64,000 bases of DNA from a virus. The notes below the pieces were generated by a model. It was not told the origin of the DNA and searched no databases. It saw only the letters and a list, made by a program, of their open reading frames with translations. The translations under genes and the position numbers were made by a program. Below are positions 37,834 to 45,612 of the stretch, one piece after another (within the stretch, counting starts at the first letter, position 1; the number at the start of each line of letters is the position of its first letter). The stretch lies in IMG/VR virus record IMGVR_UViG_3300005582_000006, positions 1-64,000 of that record. The stretch is one strand, 5' to 3'.

Positions 37834-38548
37834 TGAATAGTTCCTCATGAATTATGCCAGTTAAATCTAAACTACTATTTATTTGAACATGGTCTTTCAT
37901 TATTGACTTTATTGAATCTTGATTTTCTGGTTTTACAAATAGCAACATTAAAGAACCATCCATTTTGCCACCTATTGCACCATTTAACCTACAGTCAGAA
38001 TAAAGTTTTTCTATGTATGCATTTTTAGATGCTGGATCAACATCTCTTTTTATTTTCCAGTAAGCGTTTATTAATTGGCCTAAAAATATCCAGTTTTTTT
38101 CTTGGTATGCATCATAAAAATCAGCAACCATCTTTTCAAGATTGTCCATTTTATGAAATGATTTTGCTATAGACTTATCGTATTCAAAAAAATCTTTGTT
38201 TATTTCGTAAAGCATAATGTGATCAAAAAATTCTTTTTCATAATTAAGCTTTATTGAAAACCAAAGATGATCTGAAATTGTTAAATAGTTCAACCCACCA
38301 AATACAGCAGATTGAATTTTAGCAAAGTCATCATTGGGGTAAAGATCTTTTATAATTATGTTTTTTTCAAAATGATTATTCATGTATATATAATTTAATA
38401 CTTTTAATGTTGAATCACATAGAGCTTGTGTTTCAATTATTGTACTAAAATTAATAGATGTCCAAAAATTACATGATGCAAAACTAATTACTTTATTAGT
38501 ATGATCACCAATTATAGTTATTGGTTTTGGGATTCTAAATGCTAGCAT
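37808..38548 (-). CDS. Divergent GHMP-type sugar kinase
   Basis: This encodes 246 residues from the ATG at 38548, supported by GGAG; a GTG two codons earlier is possible. Residues 4-18 (FRIPKPITIIGDHTN) match GHMP motif 1, the segment IQSAVFGGLNYLTI corresponds to the QDQxAAxFGGxNxI element of heptose and fucose kinases (HddA/FKP-like), and GAIGGKMDGSLMLLFV near the C-terminus matches motif 3. The glycine-rich GLGSSSA phosphate loop (motif 2) is not recognisable, so activity is uncertain. With the nucleotidyltransferase at 40075 it could make an activated sugar for the surrounding glycosyltransferases. Confidence 0.6.
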   Translation of the reverse strand: MLAFRIPKPITIIGDHTNKVISFASCNFWTSINFSTIIETQALCDSTLKVLNYIYMNNHFEKNIIIKDLYPNDDFAKIQSAVFGGLNYLTISDHLWFSIKLNYEKEFFDHIMLYEINKDFFEYDKSIAKSFHKMDNLEKMVADFYDAYQEKNWIFLGQLINAYWKIKRDVDPASKNAYIEKLYSDCRLNGAIGGKMDGSLMLLFVKPENQDSIKSIMKDHVQINSSLDLTGIIHEELFSGNSNCCK

Positions 38549-39246
38549 AACCACTCCATAATATCGCTTTGATCTATTGTAGATTGATTAAACTCGACAT
38601 CTATTTGTGGGCATGAATCATTTGTTTCTAAAAAGAAACAATTCAAATTTAAAAATTTAACTTCTTTGTTGTCTTCAGTATCATAAAACGACTTAACTGT
38701 ATAGTCAGCTATTTTGGCTGGATATTCAAAGTTATATATTGGAAATTTAAAACACTCTTTCATTAAAAAATTTGAAAGATTAGAAGATGCATCCGTAAGT
38801 CCAACTTGAACATATGGTGGCATTGAATAGCAATTCATTGTATTTACAAAGTCATCGTTTATTTGATCTGCAAATTCCTTAAAACAGTTATTCCCATAAA
38901 TAATCTGAGGGCTTACAACCACCTTTCTTTTTGTGCAAAATTTATCGCAAACTTTATGGGCTAGACTTTTTGATTCTTGATATGTTTTTAAATTATATGT
39001 TTCCATCAAATGTTCTGGTTTTGTTTTAATAACAGTCCAAGAACACCTTGCTGCGTAAGTTTTTAAAACATCAATTATACCATTAGATGTTTCGTTATCT
39101 TCTATAGCTATAATTACTTTTAAAGTAGAGTTAGTGAAGTCTCTAGTTATCCACCACAAACACTTTCTGAGATGATCTGAAGATTTGACAAAACCTAAAT
39201 TTACACTCAATATTTCTCTAGAATTTTCTTTAGTTCCAATAGACAT
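38542..39246 (-). CDS. Hypothetical sugar-island protein, possible GT-A fold
   Basis: This encodes 234 residues with a good AGGAGT site inside the upstream gene, which it overlaps by 40 bases. The N-terminal part (VNLGFVKSSDHLRKCLWWI...KVIIAIEDN) resembles the first strands of family-2 glycosyltransferases, and KVVVSPQIIYGNN could replace the DXD region, but no acidic metal motif is evident. Eight Cys are scattered without CxxC pairing. It is most likely a divergent GT-A protein, judged from pattern and position only. Confidence 0.5.
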   Translation of the reverse strand: MSIGTKENSREILSVNLGFVKSSDHLRKCLWWITRDFTNSTLKVIIAIEDNETSNGIIDVLKTYAARCSWTVIKTKPEHLMETYNLKTYQESKSLAHKVCDKFCTKRKVVVSPQIIYGNNCFKEFADQINDDFVNTMNCYSMPPYVQVGLTDASSNLSNFLMKECFKFPIYNFEYPAKIADYTVKSFYDTEDNKEVKFLNLNCFFLETNDSCPQIDVEFNQSTIDQSDIMEWLC

Positions 39247-40073
39247 TTATCTGACTCCTGTTCCATACCCAATAGATTAAAAAGTTTTGCTACTCTATTA
39301 TGTGATGTATGATTATTCCTTACATCTTTATTTATTCTTTCTACTTCGTCATTTAAAGAATCTGGATTTTGAAGCAAGTCTATAATAGCTTTAAAAAACG
39401 ATTCTTCATCTTCATAATTAAAATTATCTGCACTTATCAAATCTTTCGTCTTAGCCGATCTATACAGTATACATGGTTTTCCAGATGCGAACACCTTTAA
39501 AGGCCAAATTTCACCAGAAAATAAATCAGAAGAAACAGACAAAGAGCAAGACATTATAATATCTTTAACCAGATTTTCCTTTGCTCTTCCTAAATATTGT
39601 CTATATGGCCACTTCTTATCTCCCCACACCTTAACAATAAAACCATTTTCAGATAAAGTGTTTAAAATAACATTGTCATTATCATCTATGTATTCACCAA
39701 CATAATTAATGTCAGAAATTAAGTTTGGCTTTAATTTTCCTTTGAGCAAAGGATAGATATCTATAGATGGATCAAAATTATTAAAACAATAAACATTATC
39801 ATGAAAGTTTTTGTTTTCTAAAAAAGAAGAGTTTTTATAAAAAATAACAACTTTGCATTTTGGATAAAGATTTATTGCTTTTTTTGTAGCTCTATCAAAC
39901 GCTGATTCACATGTAATAAATAGATCTGGTTTTTTTTCATAAAACGCATCTAGAATTGATTTTTCTTTTTGTTTAAAAAATAGAAATTCATGTCCACAAG
40001 ATATAAATGCTTTGCCCCAACCTGAGAATTCTTCTATGTTTAATTGTTCTCCATGAACACAAAGAATATTCAT
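39207..40073 (-). CDS. CgeB-like GT-B glycosyltransferase
   Basis: This encodes 288 residues. It shows the CgeB/YkvP-type layout: an N-terminal Rossmann half with PDLFITCESAFDR, a hinge, a second half with IVKVWGDKKWPYRQYLGR and then SVSSDLFSGEIWPLKVFASGKPC, which corresponds to the donor-binding region where these enzymes carry ...R.FEalasG. It starts 1 base after the upstream stop. It is a probable sugar transferase acting on a phage or host surface component; donor and acceptor are unknown. Confidence 0.6.
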   Translation of the reverse strand: MNILCVHGEQLNIEEFSGWGKAFISCGHEFLFFKQKEKSILDAFYEKKPDLFITCESAFDRATKKAINLYPKCKVVIFYKNSSFLENKNFHDNVYCFNNFDPSIDIYPLLKGKLKPNLISDINYVGEYIDDNDNVILNTLSENGFIVKVWGDKKWPYRQYLGRAKENLVKDIIMSCSLSVSSDLFSGEIWPLKVFASGKPCILYRSAKTKDLISADNFNYEDEESFFKAIIDLLQNPDSLNDEVERINKDVRNNHTSHNRVAKLFNLLGMEQESDKCLLELKKILEKY

Positions 40074-40074
40074 C

Positions 40075-40761
40075 TTAGCCTCTTTTCACTAGTTTCTTTG
40101 CTCTATCTATATCTTTGGAAGTATCTATCTCAACCATTTTCCAGTTGTTGTTCCTATGAGCTTTAAATATACCAGACTGATCTATTATTTCATTAAAAAT
40201 TTCAAAGCAAAATTTCTTATGTGATCTTTCATTGTTTGTTATTTTTTTATAGAGAAGCAATTCATTTCCAGTGAGCATAGCTATATGCCCCCACTTTGGA
40301 CTTACGCCATAGGAAAAATGAACCACATTGTTATCAACTACATTAACTCCAACTTCCATAGATCTTTGATTTTTTTCATTATCTATAGCAACCCAAGAAT
40401 TATTTTTTGGAGTTTCCTTAAATATTTCATCTGTAAAAACAAGATCGCCATAAATTATTAAAAGTTTTGAGTAGTTATTTCTACTTAAAGCTAAATTAAC
40501 AGACATTGATGTATTCGTAGATTCATAGCTTTTGTTTTCTATATATGAAATTAAAGATGGTATTTTTTCTAATACTTTATCTTTTTGAAATCCTACTATT
40601 ACAGTTATTTCATACTTTGGAAAACATGATTGAATTATGCTTATTTGTCTACCTATAACTGTTTGATCTGACGATATGCCAATAGCCGATTTAGGACCAT
40701 ATGCCTTCATTCTTTTGCCAAGGCCAGCAGCTAATATAACAACGCCAAGTTTATGAGCCAT
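40075..40761 (-). CDS. Sugar-phosphate nucleotidyltransferase
   Basis: This encodes 228 residues. The N-terminus VVILAAGLGKRMKAYGPK is the nucleotidyltransferase signature (GxGxRM...PK), followed by IVGF, a SYESTNTSMSVNLAL segment, and LLIIYGDLVFTD, which provides the metal-binding Asp. A later VEIDTSKDIDRAKKL matches the C-terminal end of LicC/HddC-type enzymes. It would activate a sugar (or choline) phosphate with an NTP and supply the island's transferases. It overlaps the family-2 transferase gene by 11 bases and could partner with the GHMP-like kinase two genes downstream. Confidence 0.8.
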   Translation of the reverse strand: MAHKLGVVILAAGLGKRMKAYGPKSAIGISSDQTVIGRQISIIQSCFPKYEITVIVGFQKDKVLEKIPSLISYIENKSYESTNTSMSVNLALSRNNYSKLLIIYGDLVFTDEIFKETPKNNSWVAIDNEKNQRSMEVGVNVVDNNVVHFSYGVSPKWGHIAMLTGNELLLYKKITNNERSHKKFCFEIFNEIIDQSGIFKAHRNNNWKMVEIDTSKDIDRAKKLVKRG

Positions 40762-41524
40762 TACTTATTTTGTCTCTTATTCTTGCCCAATTTTTAGTCC
40801 ATATATTTTTATCTACTGTGTTAGAAGAATTATATTTTCCTGTTCTCATGATTACATACTTTTCTGGTATGTGATAACAAACAAATTTTTTAGATATTCT
40901 TATCCACCAATCGTAATCTTCTGCTACACGCATTTCTTCGTCAAAAAGACCAGATTCTTCAATTGCATATTTGGCAACTAAACTATGTGGTGGAATTATA
41001 CACTCTGACAACAATCTTTCTGAGCAGAATGGTTCTTTATATTGTTGATGAACTCTATTCTTATCTACATATAAATTTTCATAGTCACAATATACAACGC
41101 CAACATAGCCTTGATGTTCAATCATCTTCTTAACTGTTTTCTTTATTTTTCCAGAAATGTGCATATCATCTGAATCAATAAATGAAAAAAAGTCTGTTTC
41201 ATCAAAACAAGACTTTATTCCAATGTTTCTAGCTGCTGATGGGCCTCTAGATGTATTTGCAGCAATTAATTTTATTTGAAAATTGTAATTTTTATATGTT
41301 CCAATTATTCCATCAATTCCATTTTCTGAAAATGGTTTTGGATTAGTTATTAAATTATATACATTTTGTGCTGAACTATCTGTAGATCCATCATCAATAA
41401 CAACAATGCTTTTACTATCATACGGATCATTAGCAACACTGTCTAAACAGCTTTCTATCCAATGACCATAATTGTAATTTGGTACAACTACAGTTACTCT
41501 TGGCTGTTTACTATGCATGGACAT
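40751..41524 (-). CDS. Family 2 glycosyltransferase
   Basis: This encodes 257 residues; a second in-frame ATG two codons in is an equally good start. The GT2 signature is complete: VTVVVPNYNYGHWIESCLDS, IVVIDDGSTDSS, SRGPSAARNIGI, FIDSDD (DXD equivalent), and EDYDWWIRI (the ED motif of inverting GT2 enzymes). It lies inside the sugar island with overlaps on both sides. It is likely cytosolic and inverting, with donor and acceptor not predictable. No transmembrane segment is seen. Confidence 0.9.
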   Translation of the reverse strand: MSMHSKQPRVTVVVPNYNYGHWIESCLDSVANDPYDSKSIVVIDDGSTDSSAQNVYNLITNPKPFSENGIDGIIGTYKNYNFQIKLIAANTSRGPSAARNIGIKSCFDETDFFSFIDSDDMHISGKIKKTVKKMIEHQGYVGVVYCDYENLYVDKNRVHQQYKEPFCSERLLSECIIPPHSLVAKYAIEESGLFDEEMRVAEDYDWWIRISKKFVCYHIPEKYVIMRTGKYNSSNTVDKNIWTKNWARIRDKISNGS

Positions 41525-42315
41525 ATGTCTTCACACTTTTTAATCATGGAAGTAAGGTTCTGTGTTGTTGCCACATACTTTATTTTTTCAATAATACTAT
41601 TTGCTGGTTTTTCAGAATTGTCATCAACAACTGCTTGTTCATTTCCACGCAATGCGTTAAATATAAATGATTGAAAAGTAAGCCCATTATTTTCAGAATC
41701 AATCGGTTCTAACAACAAAAATCTTTGCATGTTATCATTTAGGGCAATGTCAATTTGCTCTACAAATTTATTTGGCACAATAAAATCGGAGGTAAAAACA
41801 GACATGTATATGCAATTTGTTTTTTGCATTGCTACATTCATAGAAACATCTCCGACATATTCACCATCAACTATATGTCTAATAGACCATTTAAATGTTA
41901 CTTTTTTATCATTAAGAAGTTTCATTATTTTTGATGGTTGAACTTCTGGATTAGCACAGAAAATTACTTCGCTAAATTGTTTAGTCTGATTGCAAATACT
42001 ATCTATAATTCTAATTAAATTGCCTTGATCTTCTTTTATCATAACTAAACAGCCAACTCTAACTGAAGATCTTTCTCTAGCACTTTCCTTTGCTTCTTCA
42101 AATGTTTTTCCTTCTAAAAAAGATGCTGGTCTATATGTCATGCAAGCATGATTATTGATTACAAAAAATTCCTTTTCATCATCGAATGATTCGTCTACTG
42201 CAACGCCATTCTCTTTAAGCTTTTTTATTTTATCAAAAGAACAATCTGTTTGAGTTTTATCAGAATAAATAGCAAATATACAGTCTTTACATGATGTATG
42301 AACAGTTCCTAGCAT
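41494..42315 (-). CDS. Glycosyltransferase-like protein with N-terminal Cys cluster
   Basis: This encodes 273 residues from the ATG at 42315 (MLGTVHTSCKDC), which overlaps the previous stop as TAATG and has AAGGAG; the longer ORF start is not supported. Residues 9-25 contain CKDCIFAIYS...C and a further HACMTYRP, suggesting a small metal-binding or Fe-S-like domain. From about residue 85 a GT-A fold follows (VGCLVMIKEDQGNLIRIIDSI, EVIFCANPE, YMSVFTSDFIVP). A classical DXD is not clear. It overlaps the downstream GT2 gene by 31 bases. Confidence 0.6.
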   Translation of the reverse strand: MLGTVHTSCKDCIFAIYSDKTQTDCSFDKIKKLKENGVAVDESFDDEKEFFVINNHACMTYRPASFLEGKTFEEAKESARERSSVRVGCLVMIKEDQGNLIRIIDSICNQTKQFSEVIFCANPEVQPSKIMKLLNDKKVTFKWSIRHIVDGEYVGDVSMNVAMQKTNCIYMSVFTSDFIVPNKFVEQIDIALNDNMQRFLLLEPIDSENNGLTFQSFIFNALRGNEQAVVDDNSEKPANSIIEKIKYVATTQNLTSMIKKCEDICPCIVNSQE

Positions 42316-42794
42316 TATTTTCTCCTTGATTCTATATAGCAATAAAACGAGTCAAGTTTGACATTCTCTATTATCATATCATTTTCTACAAGTATATTTT
42401 TTATAAAAGGTATTGTAATACCAGATTTTTTAAAGTTCCAACTTTCTTCTTGACCACCATAAATATATTGCGATATATCTTCTTCCTTAATGCTTCCAAT
42501 TGTTGTCAATCTACATAATTCAATAATATCTTCAAAAAATAAAAATAGTTTTCCTTCATGCTTTAATTTTTTGCACCAATGTTTAATAGTGTCTTTTATT
42601 TCTAAATGACTTATAAAATTTAAAACTCTTTTGCAGGAAATAGCATCTAATTCACCATCATCTGCAATTTTACTTAAATCTTGATAATGACAATATAAAA
42701 TACTATCAGACGATGTTGGAAATGGGCTTATATATGTAAACTCACTGTCCTCAACATCTTCTTTAAAGAATGGTATTCCTATATTTATTTTCAT
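42315..42794 (-). CDS. Methyltransferase-like protein lacking the SAM-binding half
   Basis: This encodes 159 residues from the ATG at 42794 (overlapping the previous TGA as ATGA); a GTG three codons earlier is possible. The segment CKRVLNFISHLEIKDTIKHW followed by LKHEGKLFLFFEDIIEL matches the second half of SAM-dependent methyltransferases from sugar clusters (…vLEHi…W…LKPGGkL…). No GxGxG SAM loop is visible before it, so it may be degenerate, very divergent or structural. It is coupled to the glycosyltransferase genes on both sides. Confidence 0.55.
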   Translation of the reverse strand: MKINIGIPFFKEDVEDSEFTYISPFPTSSDSILYCHYQDLSKIADDGELDAISCKRVLNFISHLEIKDTIKHWCKKLKHEGKLFLFFEDIIELCRLTTIGSIKEEDISQYIYGGQEESWNFKKSGITIPFIKNILVENDMIIENVKLDSFYCYIESRRK

Positions 42795-43786
42795 AGTTCC
42801 CACCAGTTTTTGGTTACTGCCTTCTGTAAAACTTCATTCCATCTATTTGTAAAAGATTCTAGAGAAAAATTTTGAAGTATTGTTTTTCTTGCTTCTTCAC
42901 CCATTTTTCTGCACAAAGAAGGATCTTCCAAACAATTATTTAAGAATAATTTAAGTTCGTTTTCATCGTTTGAAATAAATCCATTTACTCCATTTTTAAT
43001 TATTTCTGGACACATTCCATTTGCGGTAGTAATAACACAACAACCACATGCCATAGCCTCTATTAAAGTAGTTGGCAATGGACTAAATATTGATGTATTC
43101 AAAAATATACTAGATCTATTATAACTATTAACTAAATCATCAACATCTTTAGCTGGTTCAGAAAGTTCTGGATTGCTGCCGATTACAACTACTGGCATAT
43201 CTTTTGTTATGTTTTGCCATAATGTAAATCCACATTCATAATCTCTATTTTTCCAATCATTAACAACACTTAGAATGTTGTTTTCTCTTTTTATTTTCTT
43301 ATTGTTAAAAACCTTAGTGTCAACCCCATGATTAATAACTTCATGATCCTTATTGAAATCCCAAGATTTTACAGAATATTCAGAAATAAATATGTTTGTA
43401 TTACCAAATTTTTTCTTCAATGCAGTTCTTGTTTCTGTCATGCATACATGTTCTAGACATATTAATGGTATGTGTAAATGTTTAGATATAGTCAAAGCTA
43501 TATCAAATTGCATAAATTTTTCATGGCTTAGAATGGCATCAAAAACAAGATAATTTGGAATATCGGATATTTTTTTTATATTATTTAATAACTTATGGTT
43601 TTTTGGTACTTCTGCATATTGAGAATTCCAAGCTTTAATTTTTGGATTGTTTATAACCCAAAAATCAGCATTGATATCAGCCATATTAGACTGATATCTT
43701 TCATGCGTTGAAAATGTAAGTATCTTAAGTCTATCTCCACTTTTTCTAGTGGATGACCTTACTATATTACTTAATGCGGGATGCAT
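42791..43786 (-). CDS. Family 4 glycosyltransferase (GT-B)
   Basis: This encodes 331 residues starting behind GGGGAATAG. The C-terminal half carries the GT4 hallmark SPLPTTLIEAMACGCCVITT followed by GMCPEIIKNGVNGF, with the EX7E-like acidic residues at LIEAMACG and further on. An N-terminal acceptor domain contains LICLEHVCMTETR and INHGVDTKVF. It begins immediately after the PhoH-like gene and overlaps the methyltransferase-like gene by 4 bases. It transfers a hexose or related sugar from a nucleotide donor; the target is unknown. Confidence 0.85.
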   Translation of the reverse strand: MHPALSNIVRSSTRKSGDRLKILTFSTHERYQSNMADINADFWVINNPKIKAWNSQYAEVPKNHKLLNNIKKISDIPNYLVFDAILSHEKFMQFDIALTISKHLHIPLICLEHVCMTETRTALKKKFGNTNIFISEYSVKSWDFNKDHEVINHGVDTKVFNNKKIKRENNILSVVNDWKNRDYECGFTLWQNITKDMPVVVIGSNPELSEPAKDVDDLVNSYNRSSIFLNTSIFSPLPTTLIEAMACGCCVITTANGMCPEIIKNGVNGFISNDENELKLFLNNCLEDPSLCRKMGEEARKTILQNFSLESFTNRWNEVLQKAVTKNWWEL

Positions 43787-44521
43787 CTATTCCCCTAACT
43801 GCTCAACGATATATTTAATAAGCCCATGCCTTTGTATATCATCGCCAGTAAGGAACACTTTAGCAATATCTTTATGATTAAGTTTTTCTAAAATCCACCC
43901 CATAGTGTTTCCTTCGTAATGAGGCAAGTCTGTTTGTGTATGATCACCACAAACGATAACTTTTGCATTTTGACCAAATCTAGTTAAAAACATTTTTAAT
44001 TGCCTTCTTGTGGCATTTTGTGCTTCATCTAAAATAATCATAGAATCATGAAATGTTCTGCCTCTCATTAATTCAAGAGGGCATATTTCTAATATCTGAT
44101 CATTTCTAATTGCCTTCATTTTTGTTTTTGTGACAAAATTACCAATTGCTTCAAGCATGGCAACCATAAAAGGCTCAGTCTTTTCCTTAAGATCGCCTGG
44201 AAAAGCACCAATCTTTTGTCCACATTCAATTAATGGTCTAGCTATAATAATTTTTTCTATTTTTTTTTGCATCAATAATCCAGCAGCAACACCACAAGCT
44301 ATAAATGTTTTCCCTGCACCAGCAGGACCAGAACATATTGTAAGCGTGTGTTTTTCAATTGCTTCTATATAGATATCTTGATTTTTTGTTTTACCTTTTA
44401 TTTGATTCGTCTTTTCTTCTTCAACTGATTTATCCCTTTCTTCCTTCCAAGAAACCTCTGTAGGTTCTTCTTTATAGTTTGCAATGTCTACCCAAGTTTG
44501 TTTTTTCTTTTTTGGAGGCAT
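43787..44521 (-). CDS. phoH: PhoH-like P-loop ATPase
   Basis: This encodes 244 residues with an AAAGGTG site upstream. Walker A is GPAGAGKT (residues 65-72), Walker B is MIILDEAQN, followed by TRFGQNAKVIVCGDHTQTDL, the sensor segment diagnostic for PhoH proteins. A Lys-rich start (MPPKKKK) precedes the domain. PhoH proteins are common in large phages and have been linked to RNA binding and remodelling. The gene lies between two glycosyltransferase genes and starts 50 bases inside the upstream one, so it is translated from an overlapping frame. Confidence 0.9.
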   Translation of the reverse strand: MPPKKKKQTWVDIANYKEEPTEVSWKEERDKSVEEEKTNQIKGKTKNQDIYIEAIEKHTLTICSGPAGAGKTFIACGVAAGLLMQKKIEKIIIARPLIECGQKIGAFPGDLKEKTEPFMVAMLEAIGNFVTKTKMKAIRNDQILEICPLELMRGRTFHDSMIILDEAQNATRRQLKMFLTRFGQNAKVIVCGDHTQTDLPHYEGNTMGWILEKLNHKDIAKVFLTGDDIQRHGLIKYIVEQLGE

Positions 44522-45611
44522 GTTTAATCACCTTTAAAAATTTTAAACCCACTTTTTCGTGGGAGAATTCGTAGGCACGATCTAAAGCAAAAGTAGCCTT
44601 AGACTTTCTAATGTCCTCCATCGAATAACAATCTCTCATCTTCCTTCTTAGGTCATGAATATCAATTGACCACCAATATTCAGATCCATCGTAAATGCCA
44701 TTAACAATCCTCTCTTGACCAAAAATAAATTCCTTATGGCAATCAACCAACCAACCAACATTGTCATTCAAATAGTCTTTGTAGCCAGAGCAATTAGTTA
44801 CAATAGGTGTCTTTCCAAAACCCATTGCATCGAATGCTGGTATGCTCCAAGCTTCACCATAAGATGCTTGCACAAAAGCATCACATGAATTGTGTAGTTT
44901 GTATATTGCGTTATTTGACAGTCTTTCTTTTATGCAAAATACTCTAGGGGGTCTTCTTACATTAAGTCCAGATGAAATAGAATTACAATATTTAGCAAAA
45001 TCTTCTTTGTCCTCATGATTTGTTTTTACTATTAAGCAAACATTTTCATCTCTTGAAAACTCTAAAAAATAAGCTTTTAATAATGCTGATAAGTTTTTCC
45101 TTCTTTTTTGTTCTCCGATAGTATAAAAAATAAAATCATTTTTAAATGTATTATCTTCAACTTGTTTTAGCTTTTCAAATTTTTCAGTATAAATAGAAAA
45201 ATCTCTAGCATGAGGAACAACATATATCGGAACTTTTACACCACTATCTCTGCACGATTCAATCATTTGATTATTTATGACAATACAACAATCCATGTTG
45301 TTTAAATGATTTTGCCATCCAGCCATTCTAAATGAAGATGTTTCATGAGCAAAAAGTGATATGTTTAAATCAAAACTTGAATCATATTGAACATGCGTTG
45401 GAAGAGTATGTTGAATAACAACATTGCAATTATCTGCTGATCTTTTTTCTAACTCTTCGACTCTTTTATGTGGAGTGTGATTTAAATCATTAAACTTTAG
45501 TGGCCTACAAACAACATTTACGCCAACTGAATCTAAAGATAATATATAATCTTCAGCAGCTTGACCATATCCAGTTCCATCTCTGTAATTTCCTATGTAA
45601 AGAACTTTCAT
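44472..45611 (-). CDS. Family 4 glycosyltransferase (GT-B)
   Basis: This encodes 379 residues starting behind AAGGAACTAAA. The N-terminal Rossmann domain opens KVLYIGNYRDGTGYG. The C-terminal donor domain has YTIGEQKRRKNLSALLKAY, the typical linker strand before the GT4 core, then ASYGEAWSIPAFDAMGFGKT with the E...E-type acidic pair, and VGWLVDC. It starts 1 base after its upstream neighbour. The final 17 codons share DNA with the start of the PhoH-like gene in another frame. Confidence 0.85.
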   Translation of the reverse strand: MKVLYIGNYRDGTGYGQAAEDYILSLDSVGVNVVCRPLKFNDLNHTPHKRVEELEKRSADNCNVVIQHTLPTHVQYDSSFDLNISLFAHETSSFRMAGWQNHLNNMDCCIVINNQMIESCRDSGVKVPIYVVPHARDFSIYTEKFEKLKQVEDNTFKNDFIFYTIGEQKRRKNLSALLKAYFLEFSRDENVCLIVKTNHEDKEDFAKYCNSISSGLNVRRPPRVFCIKERLSNNAIYKLHNSCDAFVQASYGEAWSIPAFDAMGFGKTPIVTNCSGYKDYLNDNVGWLVDCHKEFIFGQERIVNGIYDGSEYWWSIDIHDLRRKMRDCYSMEDIRKSKATFALDRAYEFSHEKVGLKFLKVIKHASKKEKTNLGRHCKL

Positions 45612-45612
45612 T

